A DNA stretch of 50,939 nt from an uncultured Lachnospiraceae bacterium (GCA_947589315.1 CANPZE010000019.1:1-50939), one strand, 5' to 3'; positions 24,487-33,572 are shown, numbered from the stretch's first letter. Notes: generated by a model from the sequence alone, not told the origin. A program made the numbers and translations.

Positions 24487-25587
24487 GATAATGATGCTGG
24501 CGCAGCTCAGATCGTCTGCCAGGTCATAGACCTGGCCGCTGGTCAGTCCCACAACGGTAGGGCGCAGCACGGAATGGGGATTGTTTTTCACTACGCGGGC
24601 GTCTTCTCCGTTGCTTAGCTGTACAGTGGAATCTACCGGATACAGGATCACGCTTCCCAGGAAACTTTTCATGGCAGTGATATCCAGCTCTTCCGTCATT
24701 GCCATGATCATTTCCACGGCAGTCCGCTGAGAGAAGCCTTTTTTATAAGGGCGTTCCGTTACCAGCGCATCATAGATATCCGCTACGGACAGAATCTTGG
24801 CATAAGGGATGATTTTATCGGCGGGGACTCCCATGGGATAGCCCTTGCCGTTCATTTTCTCATGATGCTGCAACACAGCCAGGGAGATTGCTTTAGAGAA
24901 ATCCTCTTTATTCTTCAGGATCTCATAGCCGAGAAGAGGATGCTGCTTCATGACTGCGAACTCCTCGTCATTGAGCCGGGCCGGCTTGTTCAGGATTTCC
25001 AGGGGAATCTTTGATTTTCCGATATCATGGAGCAGGCCGGCAATCCCGATATTATAGATATCATCTTGCTTCATTCCCTGCTTCTTGGCAATGATCATAG
25101 ACATGGTGGCGACATCTACACTGTGTTTGAAGGTATATTCATCACTGGTCTTCAGGGCAGTGATATCTACTGCGATCGCCTGGTTGTCATTGATGGCCTT
25201 CATCAGGGAATTGGTAATACTGGTAGTGGTATTGGCAAACTCCTCTGAATCGGCGTTGCTGTATAGGTATTGGATCCCCTCGGATACTCTTTTCTTTACG
25301 CTTTCGGTTAGTTTTACTTTAGAGGGGTCTGCCGTCCTCAGTTTTTCAATATTATTTCTGGCCAGGGGAGAGATCTTTTCTTCCTTTTCTTCTTCTGGTT
25401 TGGGATCTTCCTCGCCCTCGCTGACATAGACTCCCGGGATTCCCAGCTTCTCCAGGGCGGCGATCTGATAACTGTCCAGCAGGGAGCCGCGGACGATCAG
25501 TGTCCGGTCAAGCCGGTCTACAATCGCCTGATCGATCCGCATCCCCACCTGCAGGGCGCGGGTCCTGACATAATATCGTTTTATCAC
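24481..25587 (-). CDS. HD-GYP domain phosphodiesterase
   Basis: 368 residues. An N-terminal DUF3391-like domain (residues ~1-60) and an acidic linker (PKPEEEKEEK) precede the HD domain. HD is LLHDIGK (His187, Asp188), and the GYP motif is HHEKMNGKGYP (residues 241-251). These metal-binding residues mark an active c-di-GMP phosphodiesterase of the HD-GYP class. It begins 11 bases after hisS, with AAGGGGGATT as ribosome site, so it shares the hisS operon. Its 3' end overlaps the convergent GH13 gene by 6 bases. Together with the EAL gene 1.4 kb away it may tune c-di-GMP. No membrane segments. Confidence 0.92.
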   Translation of the reverse strand: MIKRYYVRTRALQVGMRIDQAIVDRLDRTLIVRGSLLDSYQIAALEKLGIPGVYVSEGEEDPKPEEEKEEKISPLARNNIEKLRTADPSKVKLTESVKKRVSEGIQYLYSNADSEEFANTTTSITNSLMKAINDNQAIAVDITALKTSDEYTFKHSVDVATMSMIIAKKQGMKQDDIYNIGIAGLLHDIGKSKIPLEILNKPARLNDEEFAVMKQHPLLGYEILKNKEDFSKAISLAVLQHHEKMNGKGYPMGVPADKIIPYAKILSVADIYDALVTERPYKKGFSQRTAVEMIMAMTEELDITAMKSFLGSVILYPVDSTVQLSNGEDARVVKNNPHSVLRPTVVGLTSGQVYDLADDLSCASIIIL

Positions 25588-25598
25588 TTTAATCCCCC

Positions 25599-26849
25599 TT
25601 ATTGTATGTTATCTTTAAATAATTTTACGTCTTCATTCTGTCCATATACTGTAAAACCTGCAAAGCCCTGCTGCTCCAGCTTGTTTAAGAATTTCCCGAG
25701 CTTTTTTGGACGGGCGATCACAGAAACCATATAGTCCTTGCGCAGCTCCCGGGCATAGGAGAGGGCGGGAACATAGGTATCCGGGTCATAAAAAACAGCA
25801 ATCCGTTCCTTTTGATCCGGGATCTGGTAGTTCTGTTCCATTAAAATTCCAAAAATGCGCTCAAAGCCAATAGAAAATCCTACGGCAGGAATATTTTCGC
25901 CCAGAAATTTGCCGATCAGATTATCGTACCGGCCCCCTCCGGCGACAGCGCCCCGGTAGCCTTCCGCAGTGACCTCAAAGACAGTGCCGGTGTAATAGCC
26001 CTGCCCCCGCACCAGGGAAGGGGCAAATTCTACGGCAAAATCCTTTCCGGATACCTGGTTTACATTGTGGATGATCTCCCGGAGGTCTGTTATATAAGAA
26101 GCATCGCATACCTGCGCTGCAGAATCTAACGTCAGGGAGCCTTCCTGGAAAAGTCCGATAAATTGACGGATGTTCGGGGCAGCGAAGCCTTCTTCCTCCA
26201 GCTCCTGTTCCACGCCGTCAATGCCAATCTTATCCAGTTTATCAAAAATAATGGCCAGCCGTTCATGATCCTTTGGATCAAAGCCGGCATAGGAGAAGAT
26301 ATCCTTTAAGATCCGGCGGTCATTGATCTTCACTGTAAAATTCTTCAGTCCTGCCCGCTTTAAAGCTGTGGCAGTGGTGAGGATCAATTCCACCTCTGCA
26401 TCCCGGGAGGGATTTCCAATGATATCAATGTCGCACTGCATAAATTCCCGCAGGCGTCCCTTTTGCGGGCGTTCTGCCCGGTATACCCGGTCAATCTGAA
26501 TCACCTTAAAGGGGGATATAAGATTGCTGCGGTTATTGGCATAATAGCGGGAGAGGGGAAGCGTCAGGTCGTACCGAAGCCCCATGTCGGACAGCTCCTT
26601 TTCCTCAGGCGTATTCTGCGCCAGCGCATCAGAGAGTTTCTGTCCACGTTTTAATATCTTAAAGATCAGATTCAGGTTCTCCCCGCCATCGCTTTTATCC
26701 AGATTTATCCCGTCTTCAAGGATTGGGGTGGAGATCCGTTCAAATCCTGCATCCTGATAAGTTTCTAATATGATTCTCTGGAGATGGTCCCGGATCCTCA
26801 CTTCGCTGGGAAGATAATCCCGGGTTCCTTTCACAGGGGTTGATTTCAT
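25599..26849 (-). CDS. hisS: Histidine--tRNA ligase (variant)
   Basis: 416 residues from ATG 26849; TTG 26861 and a GTG after it are alternative starts. It charges tRNA-His in the cytosol. Class II motifs are seen: motif 1 VRIRDHLQRIILETYQ, motif 2 YRAERPQKGRLREF with a short loop, and motif 3 GAVAGGGRYDNL ... GFSIGFERI. The His-specific motif reads SLVRGQGYYTGTVFEV where typical HisRS has LVRGLDYYTG, a noted departure. A C-terminal anticodon-binding-like domain follows. It starts the operon with the HD-GYP gene downstream. A paralogue or HisZ-like role cannot be ruled out, but the length fits HisRS, not HisZ. Confidence 0.85.
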   Translation of the reverse strand: MKSTPVKGTRDYLPSEVRIRDHLQRIILETYQDAGFERISTPILEDGINLDKSDGGENLNLIFKILKRGQKLSDALAQNTPEEKELSDMGLRYDLTLPLSRYYANNRSNLISPFKVIQIDRVYRAERPQKGRLREFMQCDIDIIGNPSRDAEVELILTTATALKRAGLKNFTVKINDRRILKDIFSYAGFDPKDHERLAIIFDKLDKIGIDGVEQELEEEGFAAPNIRQFIGLFQEGSLTLDSAAQVCDASYITDLREIIHNVNQVSGKDFAVEFAPSLVRGQGYYTGTVFEVTAEGYRGAVAGGGRYDNLIGKFLGENIPAVGFSIGFERIFGILMEQNYQIPDQKERIAVFYDPDTYVPALSYARELRKDYMVSVIARPKKLGKFLNKLEQQGFAGFTVYGQNEDVKLFKDNIQ

Positions 26850-26989
26850 AATCTGCACCAAGCCTTTCTTTCCGATCCGGCAGTGAAATTTTGTTCCGGA
26901 CCTTACTTCTGATAATAAATACTATAGAAACCAATGTAGCATATTTTTACAAAAACTACAAGCAAATGCCTGCGGCAGTTTTTGCAGAA

Positions 26990-27018
26990 TTGACTTATGA
27001 AGAAGAATAGTGTAAAAT
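26990..27018 (+). promoter_or_regulatory. asd promoter
   Basis: TTGACT (26990-26995), 17 bases, TAAAAT (27013-27018), directed toward asd. The ~85-base leader holds two short hairpins (CTGG/CCAG and GCCGG/CCGGC) but no lysine riboswitch. Confidence 0.7.
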
Positions 27019-27104
27019 CTCACTAATGTGTCTAAGACGCTGTTATCTGGGGAAACCAGAGGAAATAAGGCCGGATGACCGGCAGGATAAACATGGAGGA
27101 AGAC

Positions 27105-28202
27105 ATGGACAAAAAGTTAAAGGTTGGTATCCTTGGCGGTACCGGAATGGTAGGACAGAGATTTATTGCATTATTGGAAAACCATCCCTGGTTTGAGGTG
27201 GCAGCTATCGCAGCCAGTCCCCGCAGCGCCGGGAAACGGTATGAGGAAGCTATCGGCGGTCGCTGGAAGATGACATCCCCCATGCCGGAGGCAGTGAAAG
27301 ATATTATTGTAGAAGATGTGAGCAATGTAGGGAAGGTCGCATCCCAGGTTGATTTTGTATTTAGTGCGGTAGACATGACAAAGGACGAGATCAGGAAGAT
27401 TGAAGAAGAATATGCGAAGACGGAGACGCCGGTGGTATCCAACAACAGCGCCCACAGGTGGACGCCGGATGTTCCCATGGTAGTGCCGGAGCTGAATCCG
27501 CAACATCTGGAAGTCATTCCCGATCAGAAGAAACGTCTGGGAACTACCCGGGGTTTTATTGTGGTGAAGCCCAACTGCTCCATCCAGAGTTATACCCCGG
27601 CGCTTCATGCCCTGAGGGCGGCCGGATTTGAACCGGAGACCGTGGTTGCCACTACGTATCAGGCAATCTCCGGAGCGGGCAAGACCTTCCGGGACTGGCC
27701 GGAAATGGAACATAATATCATCCCCTTCATCGGTGGAGAGGAAGAGAAAAGCGAACAGGAGCCTTTGCGCATCTGGGGCAAGGTAGAGGGCGGCCAGATT
27801 GTAAAGGCAGATGGCCCGGTCATCACAACACAGTGTATACGGGTTCCGGTACAGGATGGGCATACAGCGGCAGTGTTTGTGAAATTCAAAGAGGGGAAGA
27901 AGCCTACGAGGGAGCAGATTCTGAAGGTATGGAAGGAATTTTCCGGGCTTCCTCAGGAATTGAAGCTTCCCAGCGCACCCATGCAGTTTATCCAGTATCT
28001 GGAAGAGGACGATCGTCCCCAGGTAGCGCTGGACGTAGATTATGAGAATGGTTTTGGTGTATCTATGGGCCGTCTCCGGGAAGACACCGTCTTCGACTAT
28101 AAATTTGTAGGATTGTCCCATAACACGGTCAGAGGGGCGGCCGGCGGAGCAGTTCTGATTGCGGAGCTGCTGACGGCGCAGAAATATATTACTGCCAAAT
28201 AA
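27105..28202 (+). CDS. asd: Aspartate-semialdehyde dehydrogenase
   Basis: 365 residues from ATG 27105 (GGAGGA just before); ATGs at 27093 and 27075 are in-frame alternatives. It reduces aspartyl phosphate to aspartate semialdehyde with NADPH, at the branch to lysine/diaminopimelate, threonine and methionine. A Rossmann start (VGILGGTGMVGQRF) is followed by the active-site VVKPNCSIQ with catalytic Cys158, then a TYQAISGAG stretch. The final SHNTVRGAAGGAVLIAELL has the family's late conserved region. Layout and length fit the archaeal/fungal-type branch rather than the E. coli-type one. It supplies precursors for peptidoglycan, tying it to the dcw genes only by pathway. Monocistronic or paired with the Nudix gene. 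Confidence 0.93.
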   Translation: MDKKLKVGILGGTGMVGQRFIALLENHPWFEVAAIAASPRSAGKRYEEAIGGRWKMTSPMPEAVKDIIVEDVSNVGKVASQVDFVFSAVDMTKDEIRKIEEEYAKTETPVVSNNSAHRWTPDVPMVVPELNPQHLEVIPDQKKRLGTTRGFIVVKPNCSIQSYTPALHALRAAGFEPETVVATTYQAISGAGKTFRDWPEMEHNIIPFIGGEEEKSEQEPLRIWGKVEGGQIVKADGPVITTQCIRVPVQDGHTAAVFVKFKEGKKPTREQILKVWKEFSGLPQELKLPSAPMQFIQYLEEDDRPQVALDVDYENGFGVSMGRLREDTVFDYKFVGLSHNTVRGAAGGAVLIAELLTAQKYITAK

Positions 28203-28223
28203 GAGATAGCGGGGGAGGTAAGT

Positions 28224-28628
28224 ATGGATCGTTATAGGATATTGGTAAAAGGCATTGTACAGAGAGAAGGAAAATTCCTGATCGTAGAAAAATGGATTGA
28301 TGACAATATCGTGAATCCCTATCAGTGGGAATTTTTGGATGGAGAAGCGGAGTTTGGGGAATCTCCGGATTCGGCGGTCATCCGCCTGATCCAGGAGCAG
28401 ACAGGCCTGACCGCAACGGTGGACAGGATTTTGTACACCTGGACCTTTATGGTAGGCTCGGTATGCAATCTGGGGCTTTCCTATCTTTGCCTGACAGATA
28501 TGGAAGAAGGGGATGTTATTTTATCGGAAGATCTCCACGACAGCCGTTGGATTTCTGCCGAAGAATTTTCCGACTACATTATCAATCAGAGAATGCTTCA
28601 GGATCTGGAAAAAGCAGAACTGATGTAA
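28224..28628 (+). CDS. Nudix-fold protein with degenerate box
   Basis: 134 residues; ATG after GGGGGAGGT, 22 bases after asd. The Nudix fold is recognisable: strand LVKGIVQREGKFLIVEKW, then the Nudix helix at residues 40-62. The box is GX5E (G40, E46), but REUXEEXGU reads R54-L55-I-Q-E58-Q59-T-G61-L62. The first Glu after Arg is Leu and one of the Glu pair is Gln, so two of the metal-binding Glu positions are lost. It may be weakly active, specific to another substrate, or a pseudoenzyme. It probably shares asd's promoter. Confidence 0.75.
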   Translation: MDRYRILVKGIVQREGKFLIVEKWIDDNIVNPYQWEFLDGEAEFGESPDSAVIRLIQEQTGLTATVDRILYTWTFMVGSVCNLGLSYLCLTDMEEGDVILSEDLHDSRWISAEEFSDYIINQRMLQDLEKAELM

Positions 28629-28635
28629 GAGAGAG

Positions 28636-28660
28636 TGCATCTGCCTGGATGGCAGGTGCA
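28636..28660 (+). other. Hairpin before pyrC
   Basis: A 10-bp stem (28636-28645 with 28651-28660, one wobble) with a 5-base loop between the Nudix gene and pyrC. A short, interrupted T tract (TTCTGTGCATT) follows, so it is only a weak terminator candidate. It does not match the PyrR-binding loop. Confidence 0.4.
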
Positions 28661-28728
28661 TTCTGTGCATTATCCTGTATTATCCGTTCCAGTGGAAAGA
28701 CCCGTTGCAGACAGAAATGGAGAGAATA

Positions 28729-30048
28729 ATGAAAACAATAATCAGAGGAGGAAGGCTGATAGATCCGGCCAATGGACTGGATGGAGAATATGATCTTGTC
28801 ATAGAAGAGGGAAGGATCGCCCAGGTGGCAGAAAAGGGAGCGGGGGCAGAGAAAGCCCAGGCAGGAGGCGGGACAGAAGGCTCTATGGAGATTAATGCCG
28901 CAGGGAAGGTGATCCTTCCTGGTTTTATTGATCTTCACGTCCATCTGCGGGAGCCGGGATATGAATATAAAGAGACGATCCTGAGTGGCAGCCGCGGAGC
29001 AGCCCGGGGCGGCGTTACTACAATCTGTCCCATGCCCAATACGATGCCTGTGATCGACAGCCGGGAACGGGTAGAAGATCTGCTGGACAGAGCGAAAAAG
29101 GCTCCGGTCCATGTGCTGCCGATAGGGGCAGTCACTGTGGGGCAAGAAGGCAAACAACTGGCAGACTTGAAAGGGATGAAAGAGGCAGGGGCTGTTGCCT
29201 TTAGCGAAGATGGAAAATCCGTGATGGATGCCGCTCTCTTCCGCCGCGCCCTCCAGGAAGCGGCAGCGCTGGGGATTCCTATGTTTTCCCATTGCGAGGA
29301 TAAGGCGCTGGTCAGCGGAGGGGTAATGAATGCGGGAGAAAAAGCCCGGCAGCTCGGACTTCCCGGCATTACTAATGCGGTAGAGGATGTGATCGTGGCC
29401 AGGGACATTCTGCTGGCGAAGGAGACAGGATGCCAGCTTCATTTGTGTCACTGCTCAACAGCCGACAGTGCAGAGCTGATGCGTATGGCAAAGAGACAGG
29501 GACTGTCGGTGACAGCAGAGGTATGCCCCCATCACTTTACCCTGTCAGAGGAGGAGATCACGGAAGATGACGGGCGCTTTAAAATGAATCCGCCCCTCCG
29601 CAGCCCGCAGGACGTACAGGCGTTGCGGAAAGCTTTGCAGGACGGGACGATGGAAGTTATCTCTACGGACCATGCGCCCCATGGCCGGGAGGAGAAGGCA
29701 CAGAGTATGGCCAGGGCTCCCTTTGGGATTGTGGGGCTGGAGACCTCCTTTGCCCTGGGGTATACCATATTAGTGCAGCAGGGATATCTGACCCTGAACC
29801 AGCTGGTGGAGAAAATGAGTGTGAATCCCGCCCGGGTACTGGGGATCCCCAAAGGGAATCTGGCAGCGGGACGGGCAGCAGATCTGGTGGTCGCTGATAT
29901 CAGCCGCCCATACCGGATCGATAAAGAAAAATTTGCCTCCAAAGGAAAGAATACACCTTTCCATGGCATGGAAGTGACGGGAAGAGTGGAAATGACTTTT
30001 GTAGACGGAGTCATGGTATATAACAGACAGGAAGAAGAATCGCAATGA
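28729..30048 (+). CDS. pyrC: Dihydroorotase
   Basis: 439 residues from ATG 28729 with GGAGA six bases before. Earlier ATG (28717) and TTG codons are in frame but less well placed. It closes carbamoyl aspartate to dihydroorotate. The zinc site has HVHLREPG (His70, His72), the type I dihydroorotase mark; FSHCEDKAL, LHLCHCST and STDHAPHGREEK hold the remaining ligands and the catalytic Asp. The N-terminus holds an extra Ala/Gly-rich loop (AQAGGGTEGSME). It begins the pyr gene run: pyrF starts 15 bases downstream. Confidence 0.95.
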   Translation: MKTIIRGGRLIDPANGLDGEYDLVIEEGRIAQVAEKGAGAEKAQAGGGTEGSMEINAAGKVILPGFIDLHVHLREPGYEYKETILSGSRGAARGGVTTICPMPNTMPVIDSRERVEDLLDRAKKAPVHVLPIGAVTVGQEGKQLADLKGMKEAGAVAFSEDGKSVMDAALFRRALQEAAALGIPMFSHCEDKALVSGGVMNAGEKARQLGLPGITNAVEDVIVARDILLAKETGCQLHLCHCSTADSAELMRMAKRQGLSVTAEVCPHHFTLSEEEITEDDGRFKMNPPLRSPQDVQALRKALQDGTMEVISTDHAPHGREEKAQSMARAPFGIVGLETSFALGYTILVQQGYLTLNQLVEKMSVNPARVLGIPKGNLAAGRAADLVVADISRPYRIDKEKFASKGKNTPFHGMEVTGRVEMTFVDGVMVYNRQEEESQ

Positions 30049-30063
30049 AGGAGGAAATAAGTC

Positions 30064-30987
30064 ATGATCAACAAATTGGTACAGGAGATCCAGAAGAAAA
30101 ACGCACCGGTGGTGGTAGGGCTTGATCCGATGCTCGGCTATGTCCCCGCCCATATTCAAAAGGCGGCCTTTGAGGAATACGGCGAGACACTGGAGGGGGC
30201 GGCAGAGGCTATCTGGCAGTACAATAAAGGAATTGTGGACGCCGTGGCAGATCTGGTTCCTGCAGTAAAGCCTCAGATCGCCATGTACGAGCAATTCGGC
30301 ATCCCCGGCCTGAATGCCTTTAAGAAAACCGTAGATTATTGTAAGGGAAAAGGGCTGATCGTGATCGGCGATGTGAAACGGGGGGATATCGGATCCACCT
30401 CTGCCGCCTATGCAACGGCACATCTGGGGAAGGTAACAGTGGGAAGCCGATCCTATGCCGGCTTCGATGAAGATTTTTCCACGGTCAATCCTTATCTGGG
30501 AAGTGATGGAATCAATCCCTTCATTAAGGTATGCCGGGAGGAGAAGAAGGGGATTTTTGTATTGGTAAAGACCTCGAATCCTTCCAGCGGGGAATTGCAG
30601 GACCAGCTGGTCAATGGCCGCCCGCTGTATGAGCTGGTAGGGGAAAAAGTGGCCCAGTGGGGAGCTGGCTGTATGGGGGACTCCTACAGCTACGTAGGCT
30701 GTGTTGTAGGCGCTACCTATCCGGAGATCGGGAAGGTGCTCCGGAGGTTAATGCCTAAGACTTATATCCTGGTACCGGGATACGGCGCCCAGGGGGGAAA
30801 GGCAGAAGACTTAGTACATTACTTTAATCCAGATGGCCTGGGGGCGCTTGTAAATTCCTCCCGGGGCATTATTGCTGCTTACCAGAAAGAAGAATATGCC
30901 CAATTTGGAGAGGAGCATTATGCAGAGGCTTCCCGGCAGGCAGTGATAGATATGATCGCTGATATTAACGGGGCGTTGGGCCGATAA
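30064..30987 (+). CDS. pyrF: Orotidine 5'-phosphate decarboxylase (type 2)
   Basis: 307 residues; ATG after AAGGAGG. It decarboxylates OMP to UMP. The catalytic Asp-Lys-Asp set is in GDVKRGDIGSTSAAYA near residue 102. VVVGLDPMLGYVP opens the protein and the late phosphate loop is VPGYGAQGG, followed by NSSRGII. The ~300-residue length and LDPxLxxVP start mark the type 2 (mycobacterial-like) OMP decarboxylase. It lies between pyrC and pyrK in one run, 15 and 29 bases apart, and is likely cotranscribed. Confidence 0.95.
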   Translation: MINKLVQEIQKKNAPVVVGLDPMLGYVPAHIQKAAFEEYGETLEGAAEAIWQYNKGIVDAVADLVPAVKPQIAMYEQFGIPGLNAFKKTVDYCKGKGLIVIGDVKRGDIGSTSAAYATAHLGKVTVGSRSYAGFDEDFSTVNPYLGSDGINPFIKVCREEKKGIFVLVKTSNPSSGELQDQLVNGRPLYELVGEKVAQWGAGCMGDSYSYVGCVVGATYPEIGKVLRRLMPKTYILVPGYGAQGGKAEDLVHYFNPDGLGALVNSSRGIIAAYQKEEYAQFGEEHYAEASRQAVIDMIADINGALGR

Positions 30988-31016
30988 AAGAGGAATGAAC
31001 AGAAAGGGAGACGATT

Positions 31017-31805
31017 ATGGCAGAGAAGAAGAAATGTAAGGCGGCCATTACCAGCCAGATTATGCTCAGTCCGGGGATCTACAGCATGTGGCTGAAATTC
31101 CCCTCGGATTGTAATATTGCCGCCCAGGCAGTTCCGGGACAATTCCTTTCCTTGTATTGCAGGGAAGGAAGCCGTCTGCTCCCCCGTCCTATCAGTATTT
31201 GTGAACTTGCTCCGGAGGATCGGCTGATTCGTATTGTTTATCGGATCGCAGGGCAGGGAACCCAGGAATTCTCCAGGTTGCTGGCAGGAGACAGTGTTGA
31301 AGTCCTGGGACCTTTGGGGAATGGCTTTGCCCGGGGAACGGGAGCAGGTATTCTGATCGGCGGAGGCATTGGCGTCCCTCCTATGTTGGAGCTGGCAAAA
31401 GCCCTGCATCGTGAAGGCGCAAAAGTCCAGACAATACTGGGCTACCGGGACAGCGATCTTTTTTTGGCTTCTGAATTTGAACAATATGGACCGGTGTGGA
31501 TCTCTACAGAGGATGGCAGTGCGGGGACCAAGGGGAACGTGATTGATGCTATCCGGGAAAATGAGGTGTCTGGAGATATGATCTACGCCTGTGGGCCGGT
31601 CCCAATGCTCCGCGGAGTAAAGGCCTTTGCAGAGGAGAAGGGGATTCCTGCGCAGATTTCAATGGAAGAAAGGATGGCTTGTGGGATTGGCGCCTGTCTG
31701 GCCTGCGTCTGCCGTTCCAGGGAGGAAGACAGCCACAGCCATGTGAAGAATAAGAGAGTCTGTAAAGATGGTCCGGTCTTTTTTGCCCAGGATATTGAAC
31801 TCTAG
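31017..31805 (+). CDS. pyrK: Dihydroorotate dehydrogenase electron-transfer subunit
   Basis: 262 residues; ATG after GAAAGGGAG. PyrK carries FAD and a 2Fe-2S cluster and passes electrons from PyrD to NAD. FAD-binding LLPRPISICE and a GGGIGVPPMLELAKAL nucleotide-binding loop are present. The iron-sulfur cysteines are in MACGIGACLACVCRS and near KRVCKDG. The subunit assembles with PyrD, encoded 47 bases downstream. Typical of class 1B dihydroorotate dehydrogenases in Gram-positive bacteria. The call is firm. Confidence 0.95.
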   Translation: MAEKKKCKAAITSQIMLSPGIYSMWLKFPSDCNIAAQAVPGQFLSLYCREGSRLLPRPISICELAPEDRLIRIVYRIAGQGTQEFSRLLAGDSVEVLGPLGNGFARGTGAGILIGGGIGVPPMLELAKALHREGAKVQTILGYRDSDLFLASEFEQYGPVWISTEDGSAGTKGNVIDAIRENEVSGDMIYACGPVPMLRGVKAFAEEKGIPAQISMEERMACGIGACLACVCRSREEDSHSHVKNKRVCKDGPVFFAQDIEL

Positions 31806-31852
31806 GTTTCAGAGAAAGAAAGCCGTGAAAATGGCAGGATGAGAGGGAAAAT

Positions 31853-32752
31853 ATGAATTTATCAGTAGATTTTGCCGGAGTGCCTATGAAGAATCCGGTG
31901 ACGACAGCCTCCGGCACCTTTGGCTCCGGAGCAGAATATGGAGAGTATGTAGATCTGAACGGCCTGGGGGCGGTGACTACGAAGGGGGTAGCCGCCACAC
32001 CGTGGGAAGGCAATCCCACGCCGCGTATCTGTGAGACATACGGTGGGATGCTGAATGCGATCGGACTTCAGAATCCGGGCATCGATGTATTCGTGGAACG
32101 GGATATCCCTTACCTGAAAAAGTTCGATACCAGGATCATTGTCAATGTCTGCGGTAAAACACCGGAGGAATACTGTCAGGTAGTGGAAAGGCTGGCCTCA
32201 GAACCCATAGACCTCCTGGAGATTAATATCTCCTGTCCCAATGTGAAGGCAGGGGGGATTGCCTTCGGCCAGGATCCCCGGCTGGTAGAAGAGATCACGG
32301 CCCAGATCAAAAAAAAGGCAAAGCAGCCTGTGATCATGAAACTCAGTCCCAATGTCGCCAACATTGAAGAAATGGCAAGGGCGGCAGAGGCCGGCGGGGC
32401 GGATGGGATTTCCCTGATCAATACCCTGACGGGAATGAAAATTGATATCTATAAAAGAGGCTTTGCCCTGGCCAATAAAACGGGAGGTTTGTCCGGGCCT
32501 GCCATAAAGCCTGTTGCTGTGCGGATGGTATATCAGGCCGCCCATGCAGTGGATATTCCGGTGCTGGGAATGGGAGGGATCTGTACGGCAGAAGATGCTT
32601 TAGAGTTTCTTATGGCAGGGGCTACAATGGTAGCTGTGGGAACTGGCAATTTCCACGATCCCGCTGCGACCCGAAAGGTAGTGGAAGGAATACAGGAATT
32701 TATGGATGCCCAGGGAGTGCAAGATATTCATGAGTTGATCGGATGTGTGTGA
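31853..32752 (+). CDS. pyrD: Dihydroorotate dehydrogenase B catalytic subunit
   Basis: 299 residues. The TIM barrel binds FMN and oxidises dihydroorotate to orotate. Family stretches include PVTTASGTFGSG near residue 16, EINISCPNVKAGG around 127-139 (with the catalytic Cys of class 1B near there), and VLGMGGICTAEDALEFLMAGA near the C-terminus. It pairs with PyrK. ATG at 31853 has GAGAGGG before it. A promoter for pyrE lies 25 bases downstream, so pyrC to pyrD is one unit and pyrE may be read separately. Confidence 0.96.
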   Translation: MNLSVDFAGVPMKNPVTTASGTFGSGAEYGEYVDLNGLGAVTTKGVAATPWEGNPTPRICETYGGMLNAIGLQNPGIDVFVERDIPYLKKFDTRIIVNVCGKTPEEYCQVVERLASEPIDLLEINISCPNVKAGGIAFGQDPRLVEEITAQIKKKAKQPVIMKLSPNVANIEEMARAAEAGGADGISLINTLTGMKIDIYKRGFALANKTGGLSGPAIKPVAVRMVYQAAHAVDIPVLGMGGICTAEDALEFLMAGATMVAVGTGNFHDPAATRKVVEGIQEFMDAQGVQDIHELIGCV

Positions 32753-32776
32753 CAGAGGGCAGGCAGTGGAAAGCGA

Positions 32777-32805
32777 TTGATAAATTTATGCTTTTGTGGT
32801 AAACT
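32777..32805 (+). promoter_or_regulatory. pyrE promoter
   Basis: TTGATA (32777-32782), 17 bases, TAAACT (32800-32805), giving pyrE a leader of about 75 bases. Confidence 0.6.
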
Positions 32806-32886
32806 TGGAAAATATCAGGAATGGTATGTAGATTTCTGGATAAGCTTTGGCGGGCGTCAGCTTAGCAACGGGAGGTTTTGGATAAG

Positions 32887-33570
32887 ATGGAACAGTACAA
32901 ACAGGAATTTATCGAATTTATGGTAGAAAGCAATGTATTAAAATTCGGAGAATTTACTTTAAAGAGTGGAAGGAAATCCCCATTCTTCATGAATGCGGGC
33001 GCATATGTGACAGGTTCGCAGCTGCGCAGGCTGGGTGAGTATTATGCCCGGGCAATCCACGAACATTATGGAGAGGATTTTGATGTACTGTTTGGGCCGG
33101 CCTATAAAGGGATCCCTCTCAGCGTGACCACAGCCATTGCTTTCAGCGAATTGTACGGCAAGGAGATCCGTTACTGCTCCAACCGGAAGGAAATCAAGGA
33201 TCATGGAGATACCGGGATTCTTTTAGGAAGTAAGATACAGGATGGGGACCGGGTGGTGATCATTGAAGATGTGACCACCTCCGGCAAATCCATCCAGGAG
33301 ACATTTCCCATTATCCAGGCGCAGGGCAACCCGGAGATCTTAGGGCTCATGGTGTCCCTGAACCGTATGGAAAAGGGGTTATCCTCCAATACCAGCGCTT
33401 TGGAGGAGATCCAGGACAAATATGGTTTTAAGGCCAATGCCATCGTGACGATGGAAGAGGTAGTGGAATGTCTGTATAATAAAGAATGTCATGGCAGGAT
33501 TGTCATTGACGACAAGATTAAACAAGGGATTGACGCATATTATCAGGAATATGGAGTAAGGAGAGATTGA
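32887..33570 (+). CDS. pyrE: Orotate phosphoribosyltransferase
   Basis: 227 residues from ATG 32887; GGAGG (32871-32875) is 11 bases before it. TTG at 32878 is only two bases from GGAGG and less likely. It joins orotate with PRPP to form OMP. The flexible-loop Lys and ribose binding residues are in CSNRKEIKDHGDTG, and the PRPP motif is VVIIEDVTTSGKSI near residue 125. It completes, with PyrF, the conversion to UMP. Two small genes follow in tight order: the 50-residue peptide starts two bases after its stop. The identity is secure. Confidence 0.95.
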   Translation: MEQYKQEFIEFMVESNVLKFGEFTLKSGRKSPFFMNAGAYVTGSQLRRLGEYYARAIHEHYGEDFDVLFGPAYKGIPLSVTTAIAFSELYGKEIRYCSNRKEIKDHGDTGILLGSKIQDGDRVVIIEDVTTSGKSIQETFPIIQAQGNPEILGLMVSLNRMEKGLSSNTSALEEIQDKYGFKANAIVTMEEVVECLYNKECHGRIVIDDKIKQGIDAYYQEYGVRRD

Positions 33571-33572
33571 TC

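Noticed and set aside
27020..27104. Lysine riboswitch before asd
   Set aside because: The leader of about 85 bases is too short and lacks the conserved core.
27171..28121. Long minus-strand open frame opposite asd
   Set aside because: Shadow of asd with unnatural composition (many Cys, His and Arg) and no start signal.
28621..28728. PyrR attenuator before pyrC
   Set aside because: The single hairpin has no PyrR-binding loop consensus and no antiterminator pairing was found.
28582..29451. Minus-strand open frame opposite pyrC
   Set aside because: Antisense to a clear dihydroorotase gene and lacking a ribosome site.
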